Shown: positions 16,546-24,983, counted from the first letter of the stretch. The stretch: DNA of 62,367 nucleotides from Bifidobacterium breve (GCA_943328795.2 CALQBK020000003.1:1-62367); one strand, 5' to 3'. The notes: generated by a model from the sequence alone, not told the origin. A program made the numbers and translations.

Positions 16546-17477
16546 AGGACCTCCTCGAGCAAGACGGTGGCGTAGCTCCCAGCGGGGAGAGAAAAGCGAA
16601 TCCAGAAGCTCGGCCCGCCGGGCCCGGGGGGCACGACGTCCACCTGCGGGTCGACGTCCACCCAGAGCGCGCGCCGCGTGCCCTGCGTGAGCTTCGGAAA
16701 GCGCTGCCAGGCGTCGTTCGGCAGCGCGGCCTCGGCGAGCACCGCGCGCTCGAGCTCAGCGGCTTCGCCCGTCGGCCAGTCCATCGTCGGGCCGAACATC
16801 GGGCCCGTGGGGATCCCGCCGACCTCCAGGTCACCCTGCAGCCGCGCGCGCCCCCGCCGGGCGAGCACCCGGTTGAACAGCACGCTCTGGTACGCGGACA
16901 GCGTGAACTTGAGCTGGTTGTAGTTGAGCCGGGGCCCACCCCCGCGCAGGATGGCCTCCCCCTGGAGCGGCGCCTCGCCGCCCACGCGCTGGACGCCGTA
17001 GTAGTTGGGCATCCCCGACGCCTTCAACGCGGCGCAGCGGACCCGCGCGACCTCGGGGTCACCCCCGCGGATCCGCAGCTCGAACCGGTTGCCGGCGAGC
17101 TGGCCGACGCGCAGGCGCTTGCGGGTGCGGGTCGCCGCGAGGATCGTGTACCCGTCGAGCGCCTCGATGGGCTTGCCGAGCTGCACCGTAAAGTCCTGGG
17201 TCGTCCGCGCGTACCGGTCCTTCATCCCGGCGTAGCCGACGGCGTCGGGGCTCACGCCCGCGGCCCGGGCGAGCGCGTCCACGACATCCAGCGTGGTTCG
17301 GCCGACCTTCTCGACCCGGAACCACTGGTGCTCGCCCTCCCCGGTGGGCTCGGAGAGGGGGTTCTCGACGACCACGAAGTCGTCCGGCGACTCCTTCCAG
17401 GTACCACCGGCGCCGGGCCCTTCGGTCCAGCGGGGGAGGGCGCCATCGGCGCGGTAGCCAGGTTGCCAGGGGATCAC
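16542..17477 (-). CDS. truD: tRNA pseudouridine(13) synthase TruD
   Basis: A 311-aa TruD family enzyme that isomerises U13 of tRNA to pseudouridine. The GYAGMKDRYARTTQ block carries the catalytic Asp at 87, and NYYGVQRVG is the family NYFGxQRFG signature. The C-terminal GPMFGPTM and the final SLPAGSYATVLLEEVL block are also conserved. It is a little shorter than the E. coli enzyme. It appears to be the first gene of the minus-strand operon continuing through PPK2. Confidence 0.94.
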   Translation of the reverse strand: MIPWQPGYRADGALPRWTEGPGAGGTWKESPDDFVVVENPLSEPTGEGEHQWFRVEKVGRTTLDVVDALARAAGVSPDAVGYAGMKDRYARTTQDFTVQLGKPIEALDGYTILAATRTRKRLRVGQLAGNRFELRIRGGDPEVARVRCAALKASGMPNYYGVQRVGGEAPLQGEAILRGGGPRLNYNQLKFTLSAYQSVLFNRVLARRGRARLQGDLEVGGIPTGPMFGPTMDWPTGEAAELERAVLAEAALPNDAWQRFPKLTQGTRRALWVDVDPQVDVVPPGPGGPSFWIRFSLPAGSYATVLLEEVL

Positions 17478-17523
17478 GACTGGGGCGCCGGGGAGGGGAG
17501 GGGCATGGCTGGGGTCTATCGCG

Positions 17524-17575
17524 CCGCGGCGTCGGGCCGCGGCATCGGGCCGCGGTGTCGGGCCTGCGTGTCGAA
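17524..17575 (+). repeat. 13-bp tandem repeat upstream of hsp20 pair
   Basis: Three near-identical 13-bp units run head to tail at 17524-17536, 17537-17549 and 17550-17562 (CCGCGGCGTCGGG with one or two changes). A degenerate fourth unit follows at 17563-17575. The array lies in the divergent space between truD and the first hsp20 gene, just upstream of the candidate promoter. Confidence 0.7.
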
Positions 17576-17579
17576 CCCC

Positions 17580-17610
17580 TTGACGCCTCCGCGCCCGTGA
17601 TTCCTATTCT
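17580..17610 (+). promoter_or_regulatory. Candidate promoter of the hsp20 genes
   Basis: TTGACG (17580-17585) and TATTCT (17605-17610) are separated by 19 bp, within reach of a vegetative promoter. The same bases read CTTGAC and CCTATTCT, loosely like a heat-shock sigma-32 site. The small heat-shock gene begins 65 bp downstream. Assignment is from pattern alone. Confidence 0.35.
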
Positions 17611-17674
17611 GGCGTCGGGCCGGAGAGCGGTGGTCGCTCCTCACGGCCCCAAAACCAACTGCAAAGAGGCAGCA

Positions 17675-18079
17675 ATGTACGGTCTCATCACCGACTTGGA
17701 ACGTGCGTTCCGAACCAACAACCGACGCTGGTCCACCGAGCCTTCGCTCGGGGGTTGGCCGCGGTTGTCTCACAAGGACACCGACACCTCGCTGGTGTTC
17801 GCGCTGGAGCTCCCGGGGTTCAGCGAGAAGGACGTCCAGGTCACGCTCGAGCATGGCCAGCTCACCGTGTCCGGCAAGCGCCAGACCAGCGCGCCGGTTG
17901 GGCACCGGGCGCTGCGCCTGGAGCGCGGGGACTTCAGCTTCTCCCAGTCGTTCGCGCTTGGCGTGCCCGTGGACGCCGACAACACGGCCGCCGTGTTCAA
18001 GAACGGCGTGCTCACGGTGACGGTACCCAAGGCCGAGGCGCGGCCTCGGCAGGTCCCCATCACCGTCGCCAGCGCTTAG
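17675..18079 (+). CDS. Hsp20/alpha-crystallin small heat-shock protein
   Basis: A 134-aa protein starting at an ATG preceded by AAAGAGG. The alpha-crystallin domain runs from about residue 35 to 125, with the ALELPGFSEKDVQVTLEHG and FKNGVLTVTVPK blocks; the terminal strand motif holds the usual G-V-L. It is an ATP-independent holdase that keeps unfolding cytoplasmic proteins soluble. A second, more divergent Hsp20 gene follows after 42 bp, so the pair is probably one operon forming mixed or separate oligomers. Confidence 0.92.
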   Translation: MYGLITDLERAFRTNNRRWSTEPSLGGWPRLSHKDTDTSLVFALELPGFSEKDVQVTLEHGQLTVSGKRQTSAPVGHRALRLERGDFSFSQSFALGVPVDADNTAAVFKNGVLTVTVPKAEARPRQVPITVASA

Positions 18080-18121
18080 CCCCCCGTCGCAAGTACCCCT
18101 TCAAACCTACTGGAGCACACA

Positions 18122-18499
18122 ATGACTACCGAGAACACCCAAGCCACCGAGTCCACCTCCAAGGAGGTCCAACCCCGTGAGCCGGCCCAGCCGCGCGCCC
18201 GCTTCCAGCCCCGCGTGGACGTGTACGAGGGCGACGCCGACTGGATGATCCTCGCGGACCTGCCCGGGGTGCAGCCGGCGGACCTGAAGGTGTCGACCGA
18301 GGCGGCCGAGCTGCGCATCACGGCGCAAGGCGTCGCGTTGGACGGCAGCACCCCGGTGGAGTGGCGGCGCGCATTCCAACTCCCGCGAGGCACCGCCATC
18401 GAGGGCATCTCCGCCCTGCTCAAGGACGGCGTGCTGACGCTCACGCTGCCGAAGGCGGCTGAGCTGCGATCGCGCTCGATCGAGGTCCACGGGGGATAG
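18122..18499 (+). CDS. Hsp20/alpha-crystallin small heat-shock protein
   Basis: A 125-aa Hsp20 family protein. A polar N-terminal arm (residues 1-30, Thr/Glu/Pro/Arg-rich) precedes the alpha-crystallin domain with DVYEGDADWMILADLPGV and the LLKDGVLTLTLPKA strand. It follows the first Hsp20 gene on the same strand and differs from it clearly in sequence, as in the paired small heat-shock genes common in myxobacteria-like genomes. It probably acts in the cytoplasm as a holdase. Confidence 0.92.
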   Translation: MTTENTQATESTSKEVQPREPAQPRARFQPRVDVYEGDADWMILADLPGVQPADLKVSTEAAELRITAQGVALDGSTPVEWRRAFQLPRGTAIEGISALLKDGVLTLTLPKAAELRSRSIEVHGG

Positions 18500-18717
18500 G
18501 GGGGGGGTGGGTCGGAGGCGGTGGCGGGGGCGCGGGGGGTGGGGAGAACATGACCCCGCGCCCCCTTGCCGGCGGAGAACCGACGGACTGACCGGCCTGG
18601 CGGACGTTGGCGGGCCAGGGCCCTCCCGCCAGGGCTGGGGCGGTCGGCACATCGCGGGAGAGCCAGTGCGGGTTGACCACCACCGTTGGGGGCATGAGCT
18701 TGCCGACGATGGCTTCC

Positions 18718-18748
18718 TGTCCGAATTTGCCCTCTTCAAATTCGGACA
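18718..18748. repeat. Perfect 12-bp inverted repeat, 7-nt loop
   Basis: TGTCCGAATTTG (18718-18729) is exactly complementary to CAAATTCGGACA (18737-18748) across a 7-nt loop. The arms are much more AT-rich than the surroundings. It could be a terminator for the hsp20 operon, a protein-binding dyad, or part of a small mobile palindrome; no T tract follows directly on the plus strand. Confidence 0.75.
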
Positions 18749-18798
18749 CGAAAAGGCCATTTTCTGTCCGGGGGGCGTTGGCGCGGCCCGTTGGCGTT

Positions 18799-18828
18799 GG
18801 GCCGGGTGTGGTTACCGCGACCCGGCCC
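18799..18828 (-). terminator. Candidate terminator hairpin of the oxidoreductase gene
   Basis: GGGCCGGGT (18799-18807) pairs perfectly with ACCCGGCCC (18820-18828) around a 12-nt loop, about 20 nt beyond the stop of the minus-strand oxidoreductase gene. No T run follows, as is common in very GC-rich genomes. Confidence 0.45.
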
Positions 18829-18848
18829 AGCCCCCGGCCCAGCCCCTG

Positions 18849-19856
18849 CTACGCCTCCACCTCGATCACCACCTTCCCGAACGCCTGCCGCTGCTCCAAC
18901 ATTACGTGCGCCTCACCCAACTTGGACAACGGCAAGACCGCGTGCACGATTGGGCGGATCGCCCCCGACTCGACCGCCGCCCAAGCCGCGACCATGTCCG
19001 CGCTCGTCCCCATCGTGGAGCCGAGCAGGTCCAGCTGCTTGAAGAACAGCGCTCGGAGGTTGATCTTCGCCTCGACGCCGGCGGTCGCGCCGCTGGTCGT
19101 GCCGCAGATCACCAACCTGCCCCCCCACTTCAACGCCCGGATGCTCTGCTCCCACGTGTCGACGCCGACGGTCTCCACGACCACGTCCACGTCCCGGACG
19201 CCGCCGCGGGCCCCAACTTGGGCGTAGTCCCACGGCACCGCGCCAAGCTCGGCGATCCGCTGCCGGCGCGCTGGCGTGCTGGCCGTCGCGTGCACCTCGC
19301 AGCCCCACAGCTTCGCGAGTTGGATCGCCATCGTGCCCACCCCGCTCGCGCCCGCTTGGATCAAGACGCGCTCGCCGCGCTGCAGCCGGGCCCGGACGAC
19401 GAGCATGTGCCACGCGGTCAGCAGCGTGAGCGGCAAGGCCGCGCCTTCGGCCGGGGTGAGCCCCGCCGGCAGCGGTAGGCACTGCCACGCGGGCACCGCG
19501 AGCTCGGAGCGCAGTCCGCCATCCGCGCTCTCGCCGCGCAGCATGAACCGGGGGCACCGGTTCTGGCGCCCCGCGAGGCACAGCGTACACGTCCCGCACC
19601 CCCAGCTCGGGTGGAGGACGACGGCGCGCGGGCCGGCGCTCGTCTCGACCACCCCGGCGACGTCGCTGCCGGGGATGCGCGGGAGCCCGAAGTCGTGGCC
19701 CGGGACCCCGCGGCGGACCCACGTGTCCAGGTGGTTCAGCGCGACGTGGGTGACGCGGACGCGGACCTCGCCGGGCCCCGGCTCGACGGGAGGGACCTCG
19801 ACCTGCTCCAAGACCTCGGGCCCGCCGTGGCGGGCGATGACGATTGCGAACGGCAT
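18849..19856 (-). CDS. Zinc-type alcohol dehydrogenase/quinone oxidoreductase (MDR superfamily)
   Basis: A 335-aa medium-chain dehydrogenase/reductase. The N-terminal GroES-like domain carries GSDVAGVV and the structural-zinc lobe CGTCTLCLAGRQNRC (four Cys). The NAD(P)-binding Rossmann domain has the AGASGVGTMAIQLAK dinucleotide motif near residue 165. It likely oxidises an alcohol or reduces an enone with NAD(P)H in the cytoplasm; substrate unknown. It is divergent from the K+ channel gene. Confidence 0.9.
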   Translation of the reverse strand: MPFAIVIARHGGPEVLEQVEVPPVEPGPGEVRVRVTHVALNHLDTWVRRGVPGHDFGLPRIPGSDVAGVVETSAGPRAVVLHPSWGCGTCTLCLAGRQNRCPRFMLRGESADGGLRSELAVPAWQCLPLPAGLTPAEGAALPLTLLTAWHMLVVRARLQRGERVLIQAGASGVGTMAIQLAKLWGCEVHATASTPARRQRIAELGAVPWDYAQVGARGGVRDVDVVVETVGVDTWEQSIRALKWGGRLVICGTTSGATAGVEAKINLRALFFKQLDLLGSTMGTSADMVAAWAAVESGAIRPIVHAVLPLSKLGEAHVMLEQRQAFGKVVIEVEA

Positions 19857-19977
19857 GGGCGCGTCTATCCGCCCGTTGGCATGCTCCAGGGGAACCGCCG
19901 CTTGATACGGGGCGGGTCCACGGGCATAGCCGATTCGCAGCTCCCTCCTCTTCGCGGCGTTCGCCCTCCTGGTCGTC

Positions 19978-20934
19978 TTGGCCGGGGGCGTCGTTGGCTA
20001 CGTGCTGATCGAGGGGTGGTCGCCGATGGACGCGCTGTGGATGGTGGTGATCACCCTCACCACGATCGGGTACGGCGAGGTGCACCCGCTGTCGCCGGCG
20101 GGGCGGGTGTTCACGATGGGGCTCATCGTCACGGGGCTCGGGGTTGGGACCTACACGATGGGCCAACTCACGGCGATGGTCATCGAAGGCGAGCTGGGAG
20201 ACGTGCTGCGTGCGCGGCGGAGGAGGGGGCAGATGGACAAGCTGAGTGGGCACACGATCGTGGTCGGCTACGGCCGGCTGGGCAAGACCATCGTCCACGA
20301 GCTCTTGGCGGGGGGGATGCCCGTGGCCGTGATCGAGCAGGATCCCGCGCTCGTGCAGGAGATCGAGGCCGGGCAGGTCTGCCCCGTGGTGGTGGGCGAC
20401 GGCGCGGACGACGAGGTGCTGCGCCTCGCGGGGGTCAAGCGCGCGAAGGGGCTCGCCGTCGCGGTGTCGAACGCGGCGCAGGCGGTGTTCGTCACGTTGT
20501 CCGCGCGGGAGATGAACCCCTCGTTGAACATCGTCACGCGGGTCTCCGACGCGGAGCACGCGCTGAAGGCGAAGCGCGCGGGAGCGACGAGCGTGGTCTC
20601 TCCCCACACGATGGGCGGATGGCGGATGGCCCACGGCATCGTGCGCCCGCACGCGTCCACGTTCCTCGACCTGGCGACGCTTGGCTCCCACGAGGACGTG
20701 CAGTTCGACGAGTTCTTGATCGCCCCGGGGAGCCCGCTCGTCGGGAAGAGCCTGGGCGAGCTCGCGATCCGCGATCGCTTTCACGTCGTCGTGGTCGCGA
20801 TCCGGCGCAGCGCGGGGCACATCGTGCCGGCGCCGGGGGCGGCGGAGGTCACCCGCGCGGAGGACGTGCTCATCGTCGTCGGCAGCCCGGAGGCCGTGCG
20901 CGGCATGGCCGCGTTCGTCACCAGCCGCGGGTGA
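19978..20934 (+). CDS. Two-TM potassium channel with RCK (TrkA-N) domain
   Basis: At least 318 aa from the TTG at 19978. The pore helix and selectivity filter TTIGYGE lie near residue 32, then TM2 (MGLIVTGLGVGTYTMGQL). A TrkA-N/RCK domain with the nucleotide motif VVGYGRLGKTIVHELL follows and then an RCK_C domain (FLIAPGSPLVGKSLGEL) to the end. It conducts K+ across the inner membrane under ligand control. The first membrane helix appears to start upstream: the in-frame codons from 19933 encode a hydrophobic run (SSLLFAAFALLVVLAGG), but no ATG/GTG/TTG exists there after the stop at 19927. An ATT at 19933 may be the true start. Confidence 0.88.
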   Translation: MAGGVVGYVLIEGWSPMDALWMVVITLTTIGYGEVHPLSPAGRVFTMGLIVTGLGVGTYTMGQLTAMVIEGELGDVLRARRRRGQMDKLSGHTIVVGYGRLGKTIVHELLAGGMPVAVIEQDPALVQEIEAGQVCPVVVGDGADDEVLRLAGVKRAKGLAVAVSNAAQAVFVTLSAREMNPSLNIVTRVSDAEHALKAKRAGATSVVSPHTMGGWRMAHGIVRPHASTFLDLATLGSHEDVQFDEFLIAPGSPLVGKSLGELAIRDRFHVVVVAIRRSAGHIVPAPGAAEVTRAEDVLIVVGSPEAVRGMAAFVTSRG

Positions 20935-20940
20935 GCACCA

Positions 20941-22965
20941 TCAGAGTCCGCCTGCCGAGAGCGCCTGCGCGAGGGTGAGGCCCCAGGTGTCTGCGGCCGC
21001 AGCGTCCAGCGCCGCGGGGTCCGCCCCGAGCACGTCGAGGTTCCAGAGGCGCGCGGTGCCGTCCCAGCTCCCGGTGGCGAGCATCCTGCCGTCGGGCCGG
21101 AAGTCGACGCTCGCGACGCGCTCCGTGTGCGCGGCGAAGATGGCGCGGAGGGCGCCGGTCGCGTCCCAGAGCCGCGCCTGGTGGTCGGTGCCGCCGGCTG
21201 CGACCCACCGCCCGTCGGCCGAGATCGCAACGTCGAGGATGCGCCCGCCGGGGTAGGGTGCTCGCCACCGAACCGCGCCGTCGGGGTCCAGCCGCACGAC
21301 CTCGGAGCTGTCGACGCCTACGACGATGTCTCCGACAGCGTCTACGTCCGCGCAGCTCGCGCCCTCCACGTGGACCGGCGGCTCGCACCGCAGGGTCTCC
21401 CCGCGCGAGATGCGGACGACCTGTCCCGCGTCGGCCACGAGCACCCCGAGCTCGCCGGCGGGGGATTGGCCGGCGTCGAACCACTCGACGGCGGGGCAGC
21501 CCGAGAGCTCGGCGAGGGCCTGCGACGTGGTGTCGACCACCAACAGGTTCGGGTCTCTCGCGTAGCCGAGGGCGATGAGCACGCCCGGGCGCAAGACGAG
21601 GACGCGGCGCGACTGGAACCCCGGGGGCAGGTCGGGGAGCCTGGTGCTCTTCATCAGGTCGTCCCCGATCACGGGCGGGGGGGCGCCGTCGAGCCGGAGC
21701 GCGGTCGGGTGAACCGGCCCGACCCCACCCCCGGTCATGGCGAACCACGCCGTGCTGCCGTCGAGCGTGAAGGCCACCGACTTGGCGGTCTGCGCGCCGA
21801 TGGGCAGGGTCGCCCGTCGGGCGCCAGAAGCGAGGTCCCAGAGGATGGCCTCCAGCTGGCCATGGGCGGTCGCCAACGTCAGGCCGTGTGGGGAGAACTG
21901 CGCGGCGGTGACCCCGTCCGGGCCGCGCAGTTGGGTCGGCGCACGGGTGGCCGGCAAGGTCCACCGGGTGAGCCCCGCTGCGCTCGCGAGCACCAGCGTG
22001 CCGTCCGGGGCGAAGCGCGCGGAGAGCGCGGCGATGGGGATCCGGGCGACCGGCTCAAGCCCGGGCAGCGTCCGGACCTCCACGTCGGTCCGGTCCCCGC
22101 CGACGGCTACTCGGGAGCCGTCGGGGGAGATGCTCAAGAGCCACGCGGCCCCCGGCTCCCCCTGGACCGTCGTGTCCTCCCCGGTCTTGACGTCGATGAC
22201 GGCGACCTTCCCCTTGGTGCCCCCGACGACGAGGTAGCGTCCGCCGGGAGCGAGCTCTGCGGCGATGACGCCTGACATCGACTCGCGGCTCACGCGCGAC
22301 GCCGCGTAGGCGCGCGGTACCTCGCCCGGAGCCCCCGCGCCTACGCTCCCGTCGAGGCACAGCACGGCGTATTGCTTGTCGTCGATGAGCGTTGCACCAG
22401 TGGCCGGCCCAACGCCGGGGCAGAGCAGCTCCGTGAGCCGATTCAGCGGGAGGTCTGAGCTCTCGAGGTGCCACTCCGCCGCGCGGATGGGCCAGGGGGT
22501 GCCCCCGTTCAACCGGAAGAACATCCAATCCCCCTCCGTCGGGCCAGTCGCGGGGTCGTATCGGACGGTCTCGCCGGTCGCGCGCTGGACGTAGACGGTG
22601 TCCTGCACCCGCCGGGCCGCCACGGAGGGCCCGCTCACCACGCGTTCGCTGACCCCGCCGTGAACCCGGGTGACGCCGGTGTCCCCGAGGCAGAGCACGT
22701 CGTCCGGCCCGAGCACGAGGGGGTTTCCGCAGCCCGTGAGCGGCCGGTCGTCGAGCCGTTGGGCGCGGCTCGCCACCGCGGTCGCGGAGAGCACGCCCCA
22801 CGCCTCTGGGGCGGGCCCGAGCGCAACCGCGTGGCTGGCCAGGACCGCCGCAACGGCGGTGGAGCCATCGACCAGGGCGCTGCGCGCCTGCGCCACGAGC
22901 GCGTCGGCGAGGTTGGCGTCGGACGTCGCCAGCGCCGCACGGGTGCCCTCCTGCGCCGCAGTCAC
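20941..22965 (-). CDS. WD40 repeat half of a Ser/Thr kinase, in a shifted frame
   Basis: This frame encodes a coiled segment (IAEQRDRVTAAQEG) followed by a long beta-propeller. Propeller repeats include SPDGSRVAVGG, SADGRWVAAGG with DHQARLWDATG, and RPDGRMLATGSWDGTARLWN. A GTG at 22965 overlaps the stop of the kinase frame (GTGA), so separate coupled translation is possible. The coiled sequence REHQRIAEQRDR, however, begins before that GTG in the same frame and directly continues the kinase membrane helix. That makes a single kinase-WD40 protein broken by a one-base loss near 23002 more likely. The propeller would lie outside the inner membrane. Confidence 0.75.
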   Translation of the reverse strand: MTAAQEGTRAALATSDANLADALVAQARSALVDGSTAVAAVLASHAVALGPAPEAWGVLSATAVASRAQRLDDRPLTGCGNPLVLGPDDVLCLGDTGVTRVHGGVSERVVSGPSVAARRVQDTVYVQRATGETVRYDPATGPTEGDWMFFRLNGGTPWPIRAAEWHLESSDLPLNRLTELLCPGVGPATGATLIDDKQYAVLCLDGSVGAGAPGEVPRAYAASRVSRESMSGVIAAELAPGGRYLVVGGTKGKVAVIDVKTGEDTTVQGEPGAAWLLSISPDGSRVAVGGDRTDVEVRTLPGLEPVARIPIAALSARFAPDGTLVLASAAGLTRWTLPATRAPTQLRGPDGVTAAQFSPHGLTLATAHGQLEAILWDLASGARRATLPIGAQTAKSVAFTLDGSTAWFAMTGGGVGPVHPTALRLDGAPPPVIGDDLMKSTRLPDLPPGFQSRRVLVLRPGVLIALGYARDPNLLVVDTTSQALAELSGCPAVEWFDAGQSPAGELGVLVADAGQVVRISRGETLRCEPPVHVEGASCADVDAVGDIVVGVDSSEVVRLDPDGAVRWRAPYPGGRILDVAISADGRWVAAGGTDHQARLWDATGALRAIFAAHTERVASVDFRPDGRMLATGSWDGTARLWNLDVLGADPAALDAAAADTWGLTLAQALSAGGL

Positions 22966-23960
22966 GCGGTCGCGCTGCTCGGCGATGCGCTGGTGCTCAC
23001 GCCCGCGAGGCCGACCAGGACGACGGTTGCCACGGCGCCGACCGCCAACGGGGCCCGCCACGCGCGCACCAGCCTCACGAGCAGCTCCCAGGTCGTGTAC
23101 TGGTGAGCGCCGACTTGCCGACCGTCGATCCAGGCCGCGACGTCCTTCGCGAGCGCGCCAGCGTCGACGTAGCGGTCGGCGGGGTCGGGCGCGAGGGCCC
23201 TGTCCGCGATCGCCCAGAGCTCGGGGGGGCCCTCGCGGCCGAGGCTTGGGGTGGGTTGGCCGAGCAGCTCGGTCAGCATGGTCCCGAGACTCCACACGTC
23301 GGCGCGGGGGTCGGCTGGCGCGCCGCCGGCTTGCTCAGGGCTCATGTAGGCCGGCGTGCCGACCCCCGGGCTCGTGGGCTCCCCGACGCGGGCAGCGAGG
23401 CCCCAGTCCACGACTTGCGTCTCGCCGAACCCGCCGACCATCACGTTGGCGGGCTTGAGATCCCGGTGCACCAGGCCGTGCGCGTGCGCGTAGGCGACCG
23501 CGTTGCAGGTGTCCAGGTAGTGCCTCAAAAGCGCGAGCCGCTCGGCCATCGTCGTGCGCTCGGCGAGCAGCGTGGACAGCGGGCGGCCCCGCACCAGGCG
23601 CATCGTGTAGAACGGGCGGCCGTCCGGGGTCGTCCCGCTGTCGTGGACGGTGACGATGCCGGGGTGGTCGAGCCCGGCGGTCAGCGTGGCCTCGCGCGAA
23701 AGCCGAGAGGCGGTCGCACCTGCGTGCGCCGCCTCTTTGAGCGCCACGGCCCGGTCGAGCCGGTGGTCGCGCGCCAGGTACACGATCCCCATGCCGCCGC
23801 GCCCGATGAGCCCCTCCCGGGTGTAGCGCTCGGCGTCCGGGATGACCGGCGCCGCCTGGTGCGGGTCGTCCCATGGCGCCTGACTGCCCGACGGGCCGCT
23901 CAGGTCGGTGTCGAACCGATCTCCCAAAACCTCCGTCGGCAGTTTTGGTAGATCGGGCAT
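22962..23960 (-). CDS. Eukaryotic-like Ser/Thr protein kinase
   Basis: A 332-aa frame. The kinase domain has GRGGMGIVYLA (residues 53-63), the ATP-binding Lys at 75, the catalytic loop HRDLKPANV near 163, DWG in place of the usual DFG near 182, and GTPAYMSPEQA in the activation segment. A transmembrane helix (LAVGAVATVVLVGLAG) closes the domain, after which the frame runs through about ten unlikely residues to a stop. The protein probably continues into the WD40 frame. The neighbouring FHA protein could read its phosphothreonine signals. ATG at 23960. Confidence 0.88.
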   Translation of the reverse strand: MPDLPKLPTEVLGDRFDTDLSGPSGSQAPWDDPHQAAPVIPDAERYTREGLIGRGGMGIVYLARDHRLDRAVALKEAAHAGATASRLSREATLTAGLDHPGIVTVHDSGTTPDGRPFYTMRLVRGRPLSTLLAERTTMAERLALLRHYLDTCNAVAYAHAHGLVHRDLKPANVMVGGFGETQVVDWGLAARVGEPTSPGVGTPAYMSPEQAGGAPADPRADVWSLGTMLTELLGQPTPSLGREGPPELWAIADRALAPDPADRYVDAGALAKDVAAWIDGRQVGAHQYTTWELLVRLVRAWRAPLAVGAVATVVLVGLAGVSTSASPSSATA

Positions 23961-23980
23961 CCTGACCCGCTATCCGGCTG

Positions 23981-24958
23981 CTACCTGCAGACGAACTTCC
24001 CCGGGCCGGTGCGGTCCCGTGACAGCACCAGCGGCTCGGTCGACGCCGCCTTCGGGGCCACGGTCCCCTCGGGCGTCCAGCCCTTGCACGCGATGTCGCC
24101 GACCTGCGTGAGGCCGACGTCCTCGAGCACGAACGACGCGACGGTCCCGGTCGCGTCGGTGGCGGTAGCGACGCCGTCCTTCACGGTCCAGGTCACGGGC
24201 CCCGGCGCGTAGACCTCCACCAGCACGTCGCCCTCGACGCCGTTCGGCACGTCGGTGAACGTGAACGGCAGCGCGAACTCGGTCTCGTTGACCTGGAGCT
24301 TCCGCGTGAACAGCGGCATGCCGTCGCGGGAGATCTCGACCGTCCCGTCCAGCGCGCTCGTGTTGTTCGCCGTGCAGACGGTGCCGGACTTGTCGCACAC
24401 CGGGCCGCTGTCCGTCGTCGCGAACAGCGGGCTCGCGAGGTCTGCCTTCCAGTTCATGTGGCCGTGGGAGCCGATCGAGAGCTGCAGGCGCCGCACCTCG
24501 GTGCCGCTCGGGTCTTGCGTGCACTCTCCGACGAGGATCTCTTTCTTCCCCGTGCCGGCCACCGTGCGGGGCGTCGCGTCGAGGGTGCAGTCGTGCTCGG
24601 AGAGGACGCGGCCGCCGCTGTCCAGCAGGGTGACCTTGTACAGGTCGTTCGCGAAGTAGGCCCAGATCGGCGTGTCGGCAGGCGGGGGGGCGTGGTAGTA
24701 GTCGTCGTCGATGATGTCGGTGTCCGAGTCGATGAAGATGTCGACGATCGGGCCGGTGTCCCCGTCGTCGGTAGACTTCGCCTGCACGCCGACGCCGGTG
24801 GCGTCGAGCGTGACGACGTCGGCGGAGGCCGCGAGGCGATCCTCGTCGTAGAGCTCCATCGCAGCCGAGACCTCGAGGTTCCGGACGTCGCCGTCGATCG
24901 ACAGCTCCATCGCGGCGTCGAAGCTCTCGAAGTACACGTCGGCGGCCTTCAGCGTCAC
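23981..24958 (-). CDS. C-terminal part of a frame-shifted unknown protein
   Basis: This frame encodes about 325 residues of acidic, beta-rich sequence with several Cys, including VEISRDGMPLFTRKLQV and a GDIACKGW block near the end. It reads naturally as the continuation of the fragments upstream (24984-25655), which end out of frame near 24965. A GTG at 24958 overlaps the stop of the middle frame (GTGA). The protein is not recognised; composition suggests an exported protein. It is the gene just upstream of the Ser/Thr kinase. Confidence 0.55.
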   Translation of the reverse strand: MTLKAADVYFESFDAAMELSIDGDVRNLEVSAAMELYDEDRLAASADVVTLDATGVGVQAKSTDDGDTGPIVDIFIDSDTDIIDDDYYHAPPPADTPIWAYFANDLYKVTLLDSGGRVLSEHDCTLDATPRTVAGTGKKEILVGECTQDPSGTEVRRLQLSIGSHGHMNWKADLASPLFATTDSGPVCDKSGTVCTANNTSALDGTVEISRDGMPLFTRKLQVNETEFALPFTFTDVPNGVEGDVLVEVYAPGPVTWTVKDGVATATDATGTVASFVLEDVGLTQVGDIACKGWTPEGTVAPKAASTEPLVLSRDRTGPGKFVCR

Positions 24959-24983
24959 CCGAGGGCCGTCGTCGACTTCTTCT

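Larger units (their letters stand above)
18500..18848. other. 349-bp non-coding stretch between convergent hsp20 and oxidoreductase genes
   Basis: No gene is supported here. It begins with a G-rich run (18500-18545) and contains a perfect 12-bp palindrome at 18718-18748 in a locally AT-richer patch and a 9-bp GC-rich hairpin at 18799-18828. A minus-strand frame from about 18749 has plausible residues for roughly 55 codons before turning into Pro-rich low-complexity sequence that runs into the second hsp20 gene. It may be a gene relic, but no family is recognised. Confidence 0.5.

Noticed and set aside
18441..18749. A 102-codon minus-strand gene overlapping the second hsp20
   Set aside because: Only the first part looks protein-like; the rest is Pro-rich low complexity running antisense into hsp20, so it is reported as a possible relic rather than a gene.
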